A DNA stretch of 32,405 nt, taken from positions 1 to 32,405 of the forward strand of contig PWZT01000030.1 in the NCBI GenBank assembly GCA_003567315.1, in the 5' to 3' direction. The notes under the pieces were generated by a model. The model was not told the DNA's origin. It saw nothing but the letters and a program-made list of their open reading frames with translations, and made no database searches. Position numbers and translations under genes: made by a program. Source of the DNA: Paracoccaceae bacterium. Lineage in GTDB: Bacteria; Pseudomonadota; Alphaproteobacteria; Rhodobacterales; Rhodobacteraceae. Below are positions 1 through 8,527 of the stretch, piece by piece (the first letter of the stretch is position 1; each line of letters begins with the position of its first letter).

Positions 1-550
1 GATCGGCGACCATCTTGGTCTCGTGCACGCCAAGCGCGGCGGTGGGTTCGTCCATGATCAGGATGCGCGCGTTGAAATAGACCGCGCGGGCGATGGCCAC
101 CGACTGGCGCTGCCCGCCCGACAGCGCACTGACCGGCTCGGCCACTTTCTTGAAGTTGGGGTTGAGCCGCGCCATGATCTTGCGCGTCTCGGATTCCATG
201 CGGCTGTCATCCAGAAACCCGAACATGGTGCGCAATTCGCGGCCCAGAAACAGATTGGCGGGCGCAGGCAGGTTATCGGCCAGTGCAAGCGTCTGGTGGA
301 TGGTCTCGATATTGTGCGCGCGCGCGTCGCGGGGCGAGTTGATCTCGACCTTTTCGCCGTCGATCAGGATCTCGCCGCTATCGGCCTTGTAGGCGCCCGA
401 GAGAATCTTGATGAGCGTCGACTTGCCCGCGCCGTTATGGCCCAGCAGGCCCACGACCTCGCCCGCATGCAGGTCGATCGACACGTCATCGACCGCCTGC
501 ACGCCGCCAAAGGCGATCGAGATGTTGCGCATTTCCACAAGTGGCGTCAT
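1..550 (-). CDS. xylG: D-xylose ABC transporter ATP-binding protein, C-terminus cut by window edge
   Basis: This is the ATPase that powers sugar import on the cytoplasmic face of the membrane. The first 183 residues are visible. The Walker A motif GHNGAGKST is at residues 37-45, the ABC signature LSGGQRQ at 143-149 and Walker B with the catalytic Glu (ILIMDEP) at 163-169. The stretch [20 protein letters not shown] is typical of the XylG/FrcA sugar group. The ATG lies 4 bases after the stop of the permease gene, so the two are co-transcribed and probably translationally coupled. The xylose assignment comes from the adjacent binding protein, not from this fragment. Whether the protein is the short single-cassette form (about 260 residues) or the 500-residue double cassette cannot be seen. 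Confidence 0.93.
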   Translation of the reverse strand, partial: MTPLVEMRNISIAFGGVQAVDDVSIDLHAGEVVGLLGHNGAGKSTLIKILSGAYKADSGEILIDGEKVEINSPRDARAHNIETIHQTLALADNLPAPANLFLGRELRTMFGFLDDSRMESETRKIMARLNPNFKKVAEPVSALSGGQRQSVAIARAVYFNARILIMDEPTAALGVHETKMVAD

Positions 551-554
551 GGCG

Positions 555-1861
555 CTATCCCCTCCCTGTCCGCTGGCGGTAAATAATGTCGATCAGCACG
601 GCGAGCACCAGAACCGAGCCCACGACGATATTCTGCAAGGGCGCATCCACCCCCACCATCGCCATGCCCGATTGCAGCGACTGCATGATCAGCGCGCCCA
701 GGATCGCGCCATAGATCGTCCCTAACCCCCCGGCGAGCGCCGTGCCGCCGATGACCGCGGCAGCGATCACGCGCAGCTCATCGAGCGTGCCGATATCGTT
801 CGAATGGTTGGTCAGTCGGGCCGAGGCGACCACAGCGGAAATCGCGCAGAGCACGCCCATGATGGCAAACACCTTGACCGTGAGCAGCCGCGTGTTGATG
901 CCCGACAATTCCGCCGCCTGCGGGTTGCCACCCGTGGCGAAGATGTAGCGCCCCAGCCGCGTCTTGCGCGCGATGATTGTCATCACCACGGCAACGACGA
1001 TCAGCAGCAACACCGAGATCGGCAGACCATAGGCTTCGGTATAGCCCTCGGGCATGACCTCACCGCGCGCTTCGAACTGACGGCGCAGGCGGGCCGGGGG
1101 CACCTGATAGGAATTCAGGATCGCGATGAAGCCCAGAATCGCACCGGTGATGATCGTGCCCAGCGCCACTTCGGCCCAGATCGGCTTGACCATGAAACCG
1201 TGCCGTTGCTTGTCGCGCCGGGTCAACCACAGCCCGGCCAGCGCCGCGAGCGTGGCGACAATGCCCACCACCCAGGACCAGAACGCGCCCAAGGTGCCGT
1301 TGATGCCGCCAAACATCTGGAAGGTCGGGTCCAGCGGCCCGATGGTCTGGCCATTGGTCAGATACCAACCGGTATTGCGCCAGACGAGCAGCCCGCCCAG
1401 CGTGACGATGAAGGCCGGGATCATCATGTAACCCGTGAGCCAGCCCTGAAACGCCCCGATCAGCCCGCCCGCGATGATGCCCGCGAGGATGGCCAGCCAG
1501 GGGATCATCGGGTGGCCGAGCGGCAGGCCAGATATTGCGGCAGCCAGGCGGTCTGCATCATCGCCATGACCGCCGAACAGGTGGCCAGAAGCGCGCCCAC
1601 AGACAGATCAATATGGCGCGTGACGATGACGAACACCATCCCCGTGGCCATGATCGCCACGCTGACCGTCTGGATCGTCAGGTTGAAGATGTTGCGCGGG
1701 GTCAGGAACCGCCCGTCGGTCAACAGGTTGAACACGACGAGGACAGCGATAAAGGCCCCGATCATGCCCAGAAGCCGCGTGTCGATCTCCAGCGCGTCGG
1801 TCAGCCGGGCGCGCCGCCGGGGTTTGGCCCCGGCGTCCTTGTCAGTTTCAGTGGTGCTCAT
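555..1861 (-). pseudogene. xylH: D-xylose ABC transporter permease, split by a one-base frameshift
   Basis: This is the membrane permease of the xylose transporter. The N-terminal part (118 codons, 1505-1861) begins with a charged tail and a first membrane helix near residues 30-46, then carries the family segment GMVFVIVTRHIDLSVGALLA. It leaves frame after AWLPQYL and stops at 1505. The rest (317 codons, 555-1508) continues in another frame with PMIPWLAILAGIIAGG, the conserved GYMMIPAFIVTLGG and several further helices. Adding one G in the CTGGCCTG stretch (about 1528-1537) restores one open frame of about 435 residues, the normal XylH length. The downstream frame happens to have an ATG overlapping the stop (ATGA), so a reinitiated two-part protein is conceivable. 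Either a recent mutation or a sequencing error explains the break. Flanking xylF and xylG are intact. Confidence 0.85.
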
Positions 1862-1901
1862 CAGCCTGTCCTCGGGGCTTGTCCTGCCATCACGCAGGGA
1901 T

Positions 1902-1929
1902 GGGGCGGCGGCGGGATGCCGCGCGCCCC
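1902..1929 (-). terminator. Stem-loop between xylF and xylH
   Basis: A GC-rich inverted repeat lies in the 86-bp gap between xylF and xylH. GGGGCG (1902-1907) pairs with CGCCCC (1924-1929), and GCGGC (1908-1912) pairs with GCCGC (1918-1922), leaving one bulged base and a five-base loop. There is no T-tract on either side, so it is more likely a partial attenuator or 3' mRNA stabiliser that favours the binding-protein message than a full terminator. Confidence 0.5.
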
Positions 1930-1947
1930 GCTGTCAGATAGCTGTGC

Positions 1948-2973
1948 TCAATCGCAGGGCGCGGGGCCACCGCTGACACCCTGGCAGAGCGCCTCCTGGC
2001 TGATCCAGCCCGCATCGACCACCAGCGACAGGTTGTCAGCCGTGATCGGCACTGGCTCGAGGAACATCGACACCATCTCGGTGCCGCCCGGCGAGGTCCA
2101 CATCTCCGCGCCCTCGATGTCCTCCATCGCGGTGCCGCCTGCGAGTTGCACGGCGATCTCGCCCGCCGCGCGGCCCAGATCACGCGCATCTTTCCACACG
2201 GAAACCGTCTGCGTGCCCAGCGCGATGCGGTTGAGCGCGGCATGATCGCCATCCTGCCCCGAGACCGGGATGCCATCCATGCCCTGTGCGGTCAGCGCCG
2301 CGACAACGCCGCCTGCCGTGCCATCATTCGAGGCCACGACCGCATCGACCATATTGTCCTGCGCGGTGAGGATCTGCTCCATGTTGCGCTGGGCATTGGC
2401 GGGCAGCCAGCCATCGGTATAGGCCTCGCCCACGATGGTGATGTCGCCCGCATCAATCGCGTCCTGCAACACTTCCTGCTGGCCGCCGCGCAGGAAATCC
2501 GCATTGGGGTCGGTGGGCGAGCCCTTGATCATCACGTAATTGCCGCTGGGCTGCTGTTCGAGCACGGCGCGGGCCTGCATGCGCCCGACCTCTACATTGT
2601 CGAAGGTCAGGTAGAAGGCGCGGTTGTCCTCGATCAGCCGGTCATAGGCGATGACGGGGATGCCTTCATCCGCCGCCGCCTGCACGGCGGGTCCAATGGC
2701 GGCTGCGTCCTGCGCGAGCACGATCAGCGCATCCACACCTTGCGCGATCAGGCTCTCGATATCGGACAACTGCTTGGACGAAGAGGATTGCGCGTCGGCC
2801 GAGGCATAGCTTGCACCCGCCTCATCGAGGGCAGCGCGGATCGCGGCTTCATCCGTTTGCCAGCGCTCTTCCTGAAAGTTCGACCAGCTTACGCCAATGG
2901 TCAGCGAATCGGCCCAGGCCGCAGAGCCAAAGCCGACAGTCGCATCAATCGCTGCGGTCAGAATCCTGTTCAT
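1948..2973 (-). CDS. xylF: D-xylose-binding periplasmic protein
   Basis: This 341-residue type I periplasmic binding protein captures D-xylose for the XylHG importer. A signal peptide covers about residues 1-21, ending in SAAWA. The mature part follows the E. coli XylF pattern: FQEERWQTD near the N-terminus, a sugar-binding AYDRLI segment, the hinge-side IKGSPTDPNADFLRGGQ, DGWLPANA, the VVASNDGTAGG loop and SGQDGD. These features distinguish the xylose group from the ribose and galactose groups. It is the first gene of a leftward xylF-xylH-xylG operon and is divergent from a ROK regulator 209 bp away. A TTGACA promoter and a 9-bp box lie upstream. Reading of family and substrate is firm; induction by xylose is inferred. 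Confidence 0.93.
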   Translation of the reverse strand: MNRILTAAIDATVGFGSAAWADSLTIGVSWSNFQEERWQTDEAAIRAALDEAGASYASADAQSSSSKQLSDIESLIAQGVDALIVLAQDAAAIGPAVQAAADEGIPVIAYDRLIEDNRAFYLTFDNVEVGRMQARAVLEQQPSGNYVMIKGSPTDPNADFLRGGQQEVLQDAIDAGDITIVGEAYTDGWLPANAQRNMEQILTAQDNMVDAVVASNDGTAGGVVAALTAQGMDGIPVSGQDGDHAALNRIALGTQTVSVWKDARDLGRAAGEIAVQLAGGTAMEDIEGAEMWTSPGGTEMVSMFLEPVPITADNLSLVVDAGWISQEALCQGVSGGPAPCD

Positions 2974-3025
2974 GTAGTCCTCCCTGAACGTGACCGGGCC
3001 GACTCTTGCCAGTCCCGACCCCGGA

Positions 3026-3059
3026 ATGATGCCATAAATTATTTACCTGTCAAATTTAA
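3026..3059 (-). promoter_or_regulatory. Candidate xylF promoter with ROK operator box
   Basis: On the minus strand TTGACA (3053-3048) and CATCAT (3031-3026) are separated by 16 bases and resemble sigma-70 -35 and -10 elements. The box CAAATTTAA (+ strand, 3051-3059) overlaps the -35 element. The same 9 bases recur at 3156-3164 near the regulator promoter. Such AT-rich boxes stand out in this GC-rich sequence and fit a ROK repressor operator. Confidence 0.5.
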
Positions 3060-3114
3060 GATATCAGCATCCCGCGTAAATCTGGGTATTTTTCTCAAAT
3101 ACACGCAGAATGGC

Positions 3115-3164
3115 TTGCGCAATGGCCCTCATAAGGGCTTATATTCTTTAACGTGCAAATTTAA
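3115..3164 (+). promoter_or_regulatory. Candidate promoter and operator of the ROK regulator gene
   Basis: TTGCGC (3115-3120) and TATATT (3140-3145), spaced 19 bases, could be the regulator's promoter. The second CAAATTTAA box (3156-3164) sits just after the predicted transcription start, suitable for autorepression. A short palindrome, GCCCT-cata-AGGGC (3125-3138), lies between the two promoter elements. The spacing is longer than ideal, so the promoter is tentative; the repeated box is directly seen. Confidence 0.4.
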
Positions 3165-3182
3165 TCTTGGAGGGAGGCCAGG

Positions 3183-4502
3183 ATGATACCGCCCGAACGC
3201 GCGAAACGCGGTGCCTTGCCCGACGCGCTCGCGCAAGGCTGCGGTCCGCTGCTTGCCCGAGGGGACAGCCCGCCCGGCAGCCAGGCCCGTCCGCTGCGCC
3301 AGATCCTGTTCGAGCATGTGCGCGCGCAGGGCAGCACTACACGCGCCGGCACGGGCCGCGCGCTGGGTGTCAGCGGCGCTTCGGTCAGCGCCGTGACCGC
3401 CGAGCTGATCGCCGAGGGCTTTCTGCGCGAAACCGACAGCCCCGAGCCCGCCGAGGGCGACAGCCCGCGCAGCGGGCGCGGCCGCCCCCCCGTGGCGCTT
3501 CGGGTCGCGGCCGAGGCGCATCATGTCATTGGCGTCAAGCTCGGTGATCTGCGGCATACCGCAGTGCTGAGCGATTTCGCCGGACAGCACATCGCCGATC
3601 TGACCCTGCCCACGCGCCCGATGCGCAAGAGCGCGGCCCTTCTGGTGGCCGAAGCCCGCGCCCTGATCGACCAGCTTCTCGCGCAGCAGGGCATGGACCG
3701 CACGCAGATCAGCGGCATCGGGCTGGGCATGGCCGGGATGGTCGATCACGCATCGGGCGATGTGCCCTGGTCGCCCATGCTCGACGCGCCCGGTCACAGG
3801 CTGCGCGCGCAATTCGAGGAAGCGCTGGGTCTGCCCACGCATATCGACAATGACGCCAATCTGCTTACCCTCGCCGAGCTGTGGTTCGGTAGCGGGCGCG
3901 GCACCTCGGATTTCGCCGTGGTCACGATCGAGCATGGCGTGGGCATGGGGCTGGTGCTGTTCAACCAACTCTATCGCGGTGCACGCGGGCTGGGGATGGA
4001 GCTTGGCCACACCAAGGTGCAGCTCGACGGGGCACTGTGTCGCTGCGGCAAGCGCGGCTGCCTCGAAGCCTATGTCGCCGATTATGCGCTGGCGCGCGAG
4101 GCTGCGACCGCGCTCGACCAGCATACGAGCCTCGCCGAAAGCCCGCTTGCGCTGCTCGAGGATCTCTTCGCCGAGGCGCGGCGCGGCAATGAGGCGGCGC
4201 TGTCGATCTTCCGCCGCGCCGGGCGCTATCTGGCGTTGGGTCTGTCGAATGTCGCGCAGATCTTCGACCCCGAGGTGATCATTCTCTCGGGCGGGCGGAT
4301 GCAGTTCGACTATCTCTATGCGCGCGAGGTGCTGGCCGAGATGCAGGCCATGACGCTGACCGGGGCGCGCACCCCTGCACGGGTCGAGATCCACGCCTGG
4401 GGTGATCTGGTCTGGGCGCAGGGCGCCGTGGCGCTTGCGCTAGGGCAGTTGACGGAGGCGCTGCTGGGCGCGCAGCCCGCCCGCGCCTCGCTCAGCGCAT
4501 GA
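3183..4502 (+). CDS. ROK-family transcriptional regulator, probable xylose repressor
   Basis: The 439-residue protein has a winged helix-turn-helix region at about residues 36-82 (PLRQILFEHV to ELIAEGFLRE) and a ROK sugar-kinase-like domain from about 112. The ROK zinc site is visible as CRCGKRGC (Cys286, Cys288, Cys293) with a preceding His in ELGH (276), together with the IDNDANLLTLAE and GVGMGLV motifs. An SD-like GGAGGG (about 3170-3175) precedes the chosen ATG. The N-terminal 35 residues are Pro/Ala-rich and longer than usual. Divergence from xylF and shared 9-bp boxes indicate that it controls the xylose operon, with xylose or a derivative as effector; this is inference. The stop overlaps the next start by ATGA. 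Confidence 0.88.
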   Translation: MIPPERAKRGALPDALAQGCGPLLARGDSPPGSQARPLRQILFEHVRAQGSTTRAGTGRALGVSGASVSAVTAELIAEGFLRETDSPEPAEGDSPRSGRGRPPVALRVAAEAHHVIGVKLGDLRHTAVLSDFAGQHIADLTLPTRPMRKSAALLVAEARALIDQLLAQQGMDRTQISGIGLGMAGMVDHASGDVPWSPMLDAPGHRLRAQFEEALGLPTHIDNDANLLTLAELWFGSGRGTSDFAVVTIEHGVGMGLVLFNQLYRGARGLGMELGHTKVQLDGALCRCGKRGCLEAYVADYALAREAATALDQHTSLAESPLALLEDLFAEARRGNEAALSIFRRAGRYLALGLSNVAQIFDPEVIILSGGRMQFDYLYAREVLAEMQAMTLTGARTPARVEIHAWGDLVWAQGAVALALGQLTEALLGAQPARASLSA

Positions 4503-5983
4503 GGGCCGCGCTCGCGCTTGCGCTCGCGACAGGTCCGGCGCTGGCCGATACGCCGCGCTTCACTGACCTCAGCGACAGGATCCCGGCGCATGTCTATGCG
4601 GGCGGCTGGGAGCATTTCGTCGGTGGCGGCGTCGCGGCGTTTGATTGCAGCGACAACGGCCTGCCCGATCTGTTCCTCGCGGGCGGCGAAGGCCCCTCCA
4701 GGCTGCTGCGCAACGAAGGCGAGATGCGGTTCACTTCGCAAGAGATCGACCTGCACGGCGTGACCGGGGCCTATCCGATCACTCTGGACAATGACGGGGT
4801 GATCGACCTCTTCGTGCTGCGCGCGGGGCCGAATGTCGTTCTGCGGGGCCTGGGCGACTGCCAGTTCGAGGATGTGACCGAGGCGCTGGGGATCGATGCC
4901 GGGAACGCCTGGTCAACGGCCTTCACAGCCTGGTGGGCGCCGGGGGCCGCGCGCCCGACGCTGTTTGTCGGCAATTACGTTGACCGTGATGACCCGGACG
5001 GCCCGTTCAACGCCTGCGACGACAACCAGCTTCTGCGCCCCGAGGGCGCGGGCTGGCGCAGCGCGCCCCTCACGCCCGGCTATTGCCCGCTCTCCGCGCT
5101 CGCCGCGCCCGACGCGCGCGACCGGATGACGCTGCGGCTGTCGAATGACCGCCACTACTATGTCCGTGACGGGCATGAGCAGATGCGGGACATTGCCGAG
5201 GAACGCTATCTCGGCCCCGAGGATGGCTGGCCCGAGTTGATGCTCTGGGGCATGGGCATTGCCAGCCGCGACATCACCGGCAATGGCCGGGCCGATGTCT
5301 ACCTGACCTCGATGGCCGACCAGATGCTGCAACTGGCCCAAACGGATGGCACCTATCGCGTTGCCCCGTTCGAGATGGGCCACACCGCGCATCGCCCATT
5401 CACCGGCGATGACGGCCGCCCCTCGACCGGCTGGCACGCGCAATGGGGGGATGTGACCAATAATGGCCGCGCGGATCTGTTCGTCGCCAAGGGCAATGTC
5501 GATCAGATGCCCGATCTGGCCATGGCTGATCCCAACAACCTGCTGCTGCAAGGCGCGGGCGGCCGCTTCACCGAGGCCGCACATCTTGCCGGCGTGGCGG
5601 ACCCGGCGCGCGCGCGCGGTGCCGCGCTGGTCGATCTGACTGGGAATGGCGCACTCGATCTCGTGGTGGTCAACCGCCGCGCCCCCGCGCGGCTCTACCG
5701 CAACGACACCGACCCCATCGGCAACTGGCTCGCCATCGAGCTGCGCCAGCCCGGCCCCAACCGCTTCGCCATCGGCGCGCGGGTCACGGTCACGACCGAA
5801 GACGGCACGCAATGGCAGGACCACAGCATCGGCGGCGGCCATGCCGGGGGGCAACTCGTGCCGCTGCATTTCGGCCTTGGCGTAGCAAACGCTGCGCAGG
5901 TGAAGGTCCGCTGGCCCGACGGGCGCGAGACGCAGATCAATGCCGCACAGGTCAACCGCACCCTCACCGTCAGCCCGGAGTGA
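4499..5983 (+). CDS. CRTAC1-type protein with FG-GAP/VCBS repeats and ASPIC/UnbV C-terminus
   Basis: The 494-residue exported protein starts with a short signal peptide (residues 1-16, ending ALA). It contains repeated Asp-rich FG-GAP/VCBS-like segments: FDCSDNGLPDLFLAGG, LDNDGVIDLFVL, DITGNGRADVYLTS, DVTNNGRADLFVAKGN and DLTGNGALDLVVVN. These form calcium-binding beta-propeller blades in the family. An ASPIC/UnbV domain occupies about residues 405-490 (NWLAIELRQ, GARVTV, LHFGLG, VKVRWPDG). The molecular function of bacterial CRTAC1-like proteins is not settled. The ATG lies inside the stop of the ROK regulator gene (4-base ATGA overlap), so the two are probably co-translated. It converges on a di-heme peroxidase, also exported; a joint periplasmic role is possible but unproven. 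Confidence 0.85.
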   Translation: MRAALALALATGPALADTPRFTDLSDRIPAHVYAGGWEHFVGGGVAAFDCSDNGLPDLFLAGGEGPSRLLRNEGEMRFTSQEIDLHGVTGAYPITLDNDGVIDLFVLRAGPNVVLRGLGDCQFEDVTEALGIDAGNAWSTAFTAWWAPGAARPTLFVGNYVDRDDPDGPFNACDDNQLLRPEGAGWRSAPLTPGYCPLSALAAPDARDRMTLRLSNDRHYYVRDGHEQMRDIAEERYLGPEDGWPELMLWGMGIASRDITGNGRADVYLTSMADQMLQLAQTDGTYRVAPFEMGHTAHRPFTGDDGRPSTGWHAQWGDVTNNGRADLFVAKGNVDQMPDLAMADPNNLLLQGAGGRFTEAAHLAGVADPARARGAALVDLTGNGALDLVVVNRRAPARLYRNDTDPIGNWLAIELRQPGPNRFAIGARVTVTTEDGTQWQDHSIGGGHAGGQLVPLHFGLGVANAAQVKVRWPDGRETQINAAQVNRTLTVSPE

Positions 5984-6036
5984 CGCAGCGCTTCATCTTG
6001 CCAAAAATACTCAAACACCGCGCCTGAATCCGCGCC

Positions 6037-7368
6037 TCAGGGTCGCGGGACAGGCAAGCCGCTCGGGACTGTCGCGGGCACGCCCAGCCGCCCCGACAGC
6101 GCCTCAGGGTCGCTCAGGCTCTCCAGAAAGGCAACCAGATCGGCAATATCGGCTTCGCTCAACGCGATCGGCTGGGTTGCGACAGCCGCCGCAATGGCAG
6201 CGACTTCATCGGGGTCATCCATGATCGCCCAATCCTCGACCGCCAACTCCGGCAGCACCACCTGCGCGCGGTCATAGCGCGGCAGGGCGGCGACCGGGTC
6301 GGCATGATCGCGGATGAAGCCCGCCAGCGTCGCGTGCGACCCGGCATGACCATAGGGCGCGGTGTGTGCGACATTGCGCAGCGAAGGCGTGCGGAAGGCA
6401 TAGGCATCCGCTGCCCGTCCCGTCACCCGCTTGCGCCCGGTATCGCGGCGATGCGTCTCGAACCGCGCCGCCTTGCCGGGACCAAGCTGCGGCGCCCCGC
6501 GCGCATGAAAGCGGTGATCGGTCTGGAACGGCCCGGCATGGCAGGTCGCGCAGGTGCCGCGCCCGTAGAAGATCTCCAACCCGCGCGCAGCCTCCTCGGG
6601 CAGATCGCCCTGTCCGCGCAGATAGGCGTCAAAAGGGCTGGTATCCGAACGGAACTCGACCGCGACAAAAGCCGCGATGGCGTTCGAGATGTCGGTGAAG
6701 GCGATCTCCTCGGCGGCACTCACATGGTCATGCGTCGCGATGAAGCGGTCGGCATAGTCGGGGATCGCCTGCACCCGTGCAGCGATCCGGTCCCACGCAC
6801 CGCCCGGCCCGGTGATCCGGCCTTGCCGCACGGCCTGCGCGATCTCGTTCTCGCTGTAATGGCCCGCCATCTCGTCGGGGCTGAGCACTGGAAACATGTT
6901 CTGCGCGGACAGCAGCGATGCGAACCCCGCCATCATGTCGTCCTCGAGCGGCGTGCGCAGCCCCGAGGGGCGGTCCGGATCAACCTCGATCCGGCCGTCA
7001 TGGAACATCACCGTAAACTCGGCATGACCCAGATTCCACAGCGCGGGCGAATTGCGCGGGATGCGCTGTTCGGGCAGGTTGTCGGGGTCCGCCACCCGGT
7101 CCGGTCCCAACCCGACCCCACCATCGCCCAAGCCCAGCGACACCCCGTCCGAAGTGCCGAAGGCGGGGTGGTGGCAGGTGGCGCAGGCAACCTCGCGATT
7201 ACCCGAGAGGATCGGGTCGTAGAAAAGCTGGTGGCCGAGCGCCACCAGCGCGTCCGGGTGCTGCGCGTAATCGCTGTCTTGCGGCGCGGATGGCAGGTTG
7301 GAAGTCCCCGCAACCGGCACCGCCCACAGCCCCAGAATCACCCCCGAGAGAATCCATTTCCTTTGCAT
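6037..7368 (-). CDS. Di-heme cytochrome c peroxidase / MauG-family protein
   Basis: The 443-residue periplasmic protein has a signal peptide (about residues 1-21). Two haem c sites are present: CATCH at 62-66 and CATCH at 273-277. FRTPSLRNVAHTAPYGHAG is the typical C-domain signature of bacterial di-heme peroxidases. Family members reduce hydrogen peroxide with electrons from c-type cytochromes, or, as in MauG, modify a partner protein; which applies here cannot be told from sequence. A GGAGG close to the ATG supports the start. The C-terminal 20 residues are Pro-rich. The gene converges on the CRTAC1 gene with only 53 bp between stops, and there is no obvious terminator in that gap. Confidence 0.88.
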   Translation of the reverse strand: MQRKWILSGVILGLWAVPVAGTSNLPSAPQDSDYAQHPDALVALGHQLFYDPILSGNREVACATCHHPAFGTSDGVSLGLGDGGVGLGPDRVADPDNLPEQRIPRNSPALWNLGHAEFTVMFHDGRIEVDPDRPSGLRTPLEDDMMAGFASLLSAQNMFPVLSPDEMAGHYSENEIAQAVRQGRITGPGGAWDRIAARVQAIPDYADRFIATHDHVSAAEEIAFTDISNAIAAFVAVEFRSDTSPFDAYLRGQGDLPEEAARGLEIFYGRGTCATCHAGPFQTDHRFHARGAPQLGPGKAARFETHRRDTGRKRVTGRAADAYAFRTPSLRNVAHTAPYGHAGSHATLAGFIRDHADPVAALPRYDRAQVVLPELAVEDWAIMDDPDEVAAIAAAVATQPIALSEADIADLVAFLESLSDPEALSGRLGVPATVPSGLPVPRP

Positions 7369-7957
7369 TTTCCTCCCGCCATGCCGATTGACAGCCTCCC
7401 CCGGCCCCGATCACCTGCCACCGCGTTCCACATGCAATGCACCTGATGCTGCCTGACCGAGCAGGGAGCACAAGGCATAGCACCGATCCCGGTTTTTCGA
7501 AACTGATCTCGAGATGTGCAAGCCTCCACGATCTGGCGACGTGGTAGCGCGCAAATCGGCCATTGACCGTCATGCCCGAATCAAAACCCCTCAAATGGCC
7601 CGGGCGAACGCCTGCGGCGGAGTGTCGACCAGCGCACGTGACCAAGCGTCCTGCCGGGCGCGGGTGGGCGCGGAGGGCGGCGCCTGCGCGCGCGGCGCGC
7701 GCGCGACATGGCAGACGCGGCGCAGGTGGTGCGGGTAGCGGATTTTCATTCCTGAAAGACAGCCTTCCAACGCACCGGCCAAAAGCGCCGGATTGGCGCG
7801 GTTGGCATGGGCTCGCAACAAAACACCGTTCGGAAAGGGAGCGGCCCATGCGCCTGCATCTCGCATTCATGGAGCGTTCCTTGTTGCGCCCGGCCGCGCG
7901 GCCACGGCGGATTTGACAGGGCTGATAGGCTGCGGCGACAGCGCAGGAGGTGACCGC
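7369..7957. other. Intergenic region without a convincing gene
   Basis: This 589-bp stretch should hold the peroxidase promoter (minus strand) and the promoter of the MAPEG gene (plus strand). It includes a very GC-rich alternating run around 7683-7706. Overlapping open frames occur in several phases, but none has a domain I recognise. A 22-codon frame at 7849-7917 has an SD-like GGGAG ahead of its ATG, but nothing else supports it. Confidence 0.5.
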
Positions 7958-8527
7958 ATGTCCCGAAACGCCTATCGCCGCCCACCGGAAGCCGTCGACA
8001 TGAAAGCCGAGGAGCGCGCGATCCGGCGCGATACGACCATCGCGACCGTTGTAACCTTGGCAGGCTTCACCGCCGCCTTCTGGTTCGGCCCGGCGCTGGC
8101 CGATCTGCCCGTCGAGGTCGCCGACCGCCTGGCCTTCGCCGCGCAGATCTGTGCCGTGCCGGGCTTCGTGCTGCTGGTGGCCGTCCTGATGGTCTCGACC
8201 ACGCGGCGCTTCTCGCCCGAGGATATCGGCGGGCAGGCCGCCGGGCCGCCCAGCGAAAGGCTGGCGATCAAGGCAGCCTTCCTGCAGAATACGTTGGAGC
8301 AGGTGGTGCTGGCCGCAGGCTTCTACTTCGCGCTGGCCGCCGTGGCCGGGGGCGCGTGGCTCGCGCTGCTGCCCGTCGCGGCGGGGCTGTTCGTGATCGG
8401 GCGAGTGCTGTTCTACCGCGGCTATCCGCGCGGCGCGCAGGGTCGGTCGCTGGGCATGGGGCTGACCATGATGCCCGCAGCACTTGGCTATCCGCTCGCA
8501 GCGGGGCTGGCACTGTTCGGGGGGTGA
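7958..8527 (+). CDS. MAPEG-family integral membrane protein
   Basis: The protein has 189 residues with four predicted hydrophobic helices. The MAPEG pattern is in the second half: ERLAIKAAFLQNTLEQVVLA followed by a helix and then GRVLFYRGYPRGAQGR with a final helix. MAPEG proteins are small membrane glutathione transferases or eicosanoid-type enzymes in eukaryotes; bacterial relatives are mostly uncharacterised. The frame is open further upstream, but the start at 7958 is favoured by AGGAGG at 7945-7950 with a 7-base spacer, and the extra upstream residues look non-coding. It stands alone, without an operon partner. Confidence 0.75.
   Translation: MSRNAYRRPPEAVDMKAEERAIRRDTTIATVVTLAGFTAAFWFGPALADLPVEVADRLAFAAQICAVPGFVLLVAVLMVSTTRRFSPEDIGGQAAGPPSERLAIKAAFLQNTLEQVVLAAGFYFALAAVAGGAWLALLPVAAGLFVIGRVLFYRGYPRGAQGRSLGMGLTMMPAALGYPLAAGLALFGG

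Noticed and set aside
804-1976. 390-codon + strand frame opposite the xylose permease
   Set aside because: Arg/Gln/His/Asp-rich shadow of xylH with no domain; high GC removes stops on the opposite strand.
3129-4394. 421-codon minus frame opposite the ROK regulator
   Set aside because: The + strand frame carries the complete ROK motifs and a ribosome site; this one has none.
4913-5869. 318-codon minus frame opposite the CRTAC1 gene
   Set aside because: Composition typical of antisense shadow; the + strand repeats are clear.
6304-7446. 380-codon + frame opposite the di-heme peroxidase
   Set aside because: Both CxxCH motifs and the family signature are on the minus strand.
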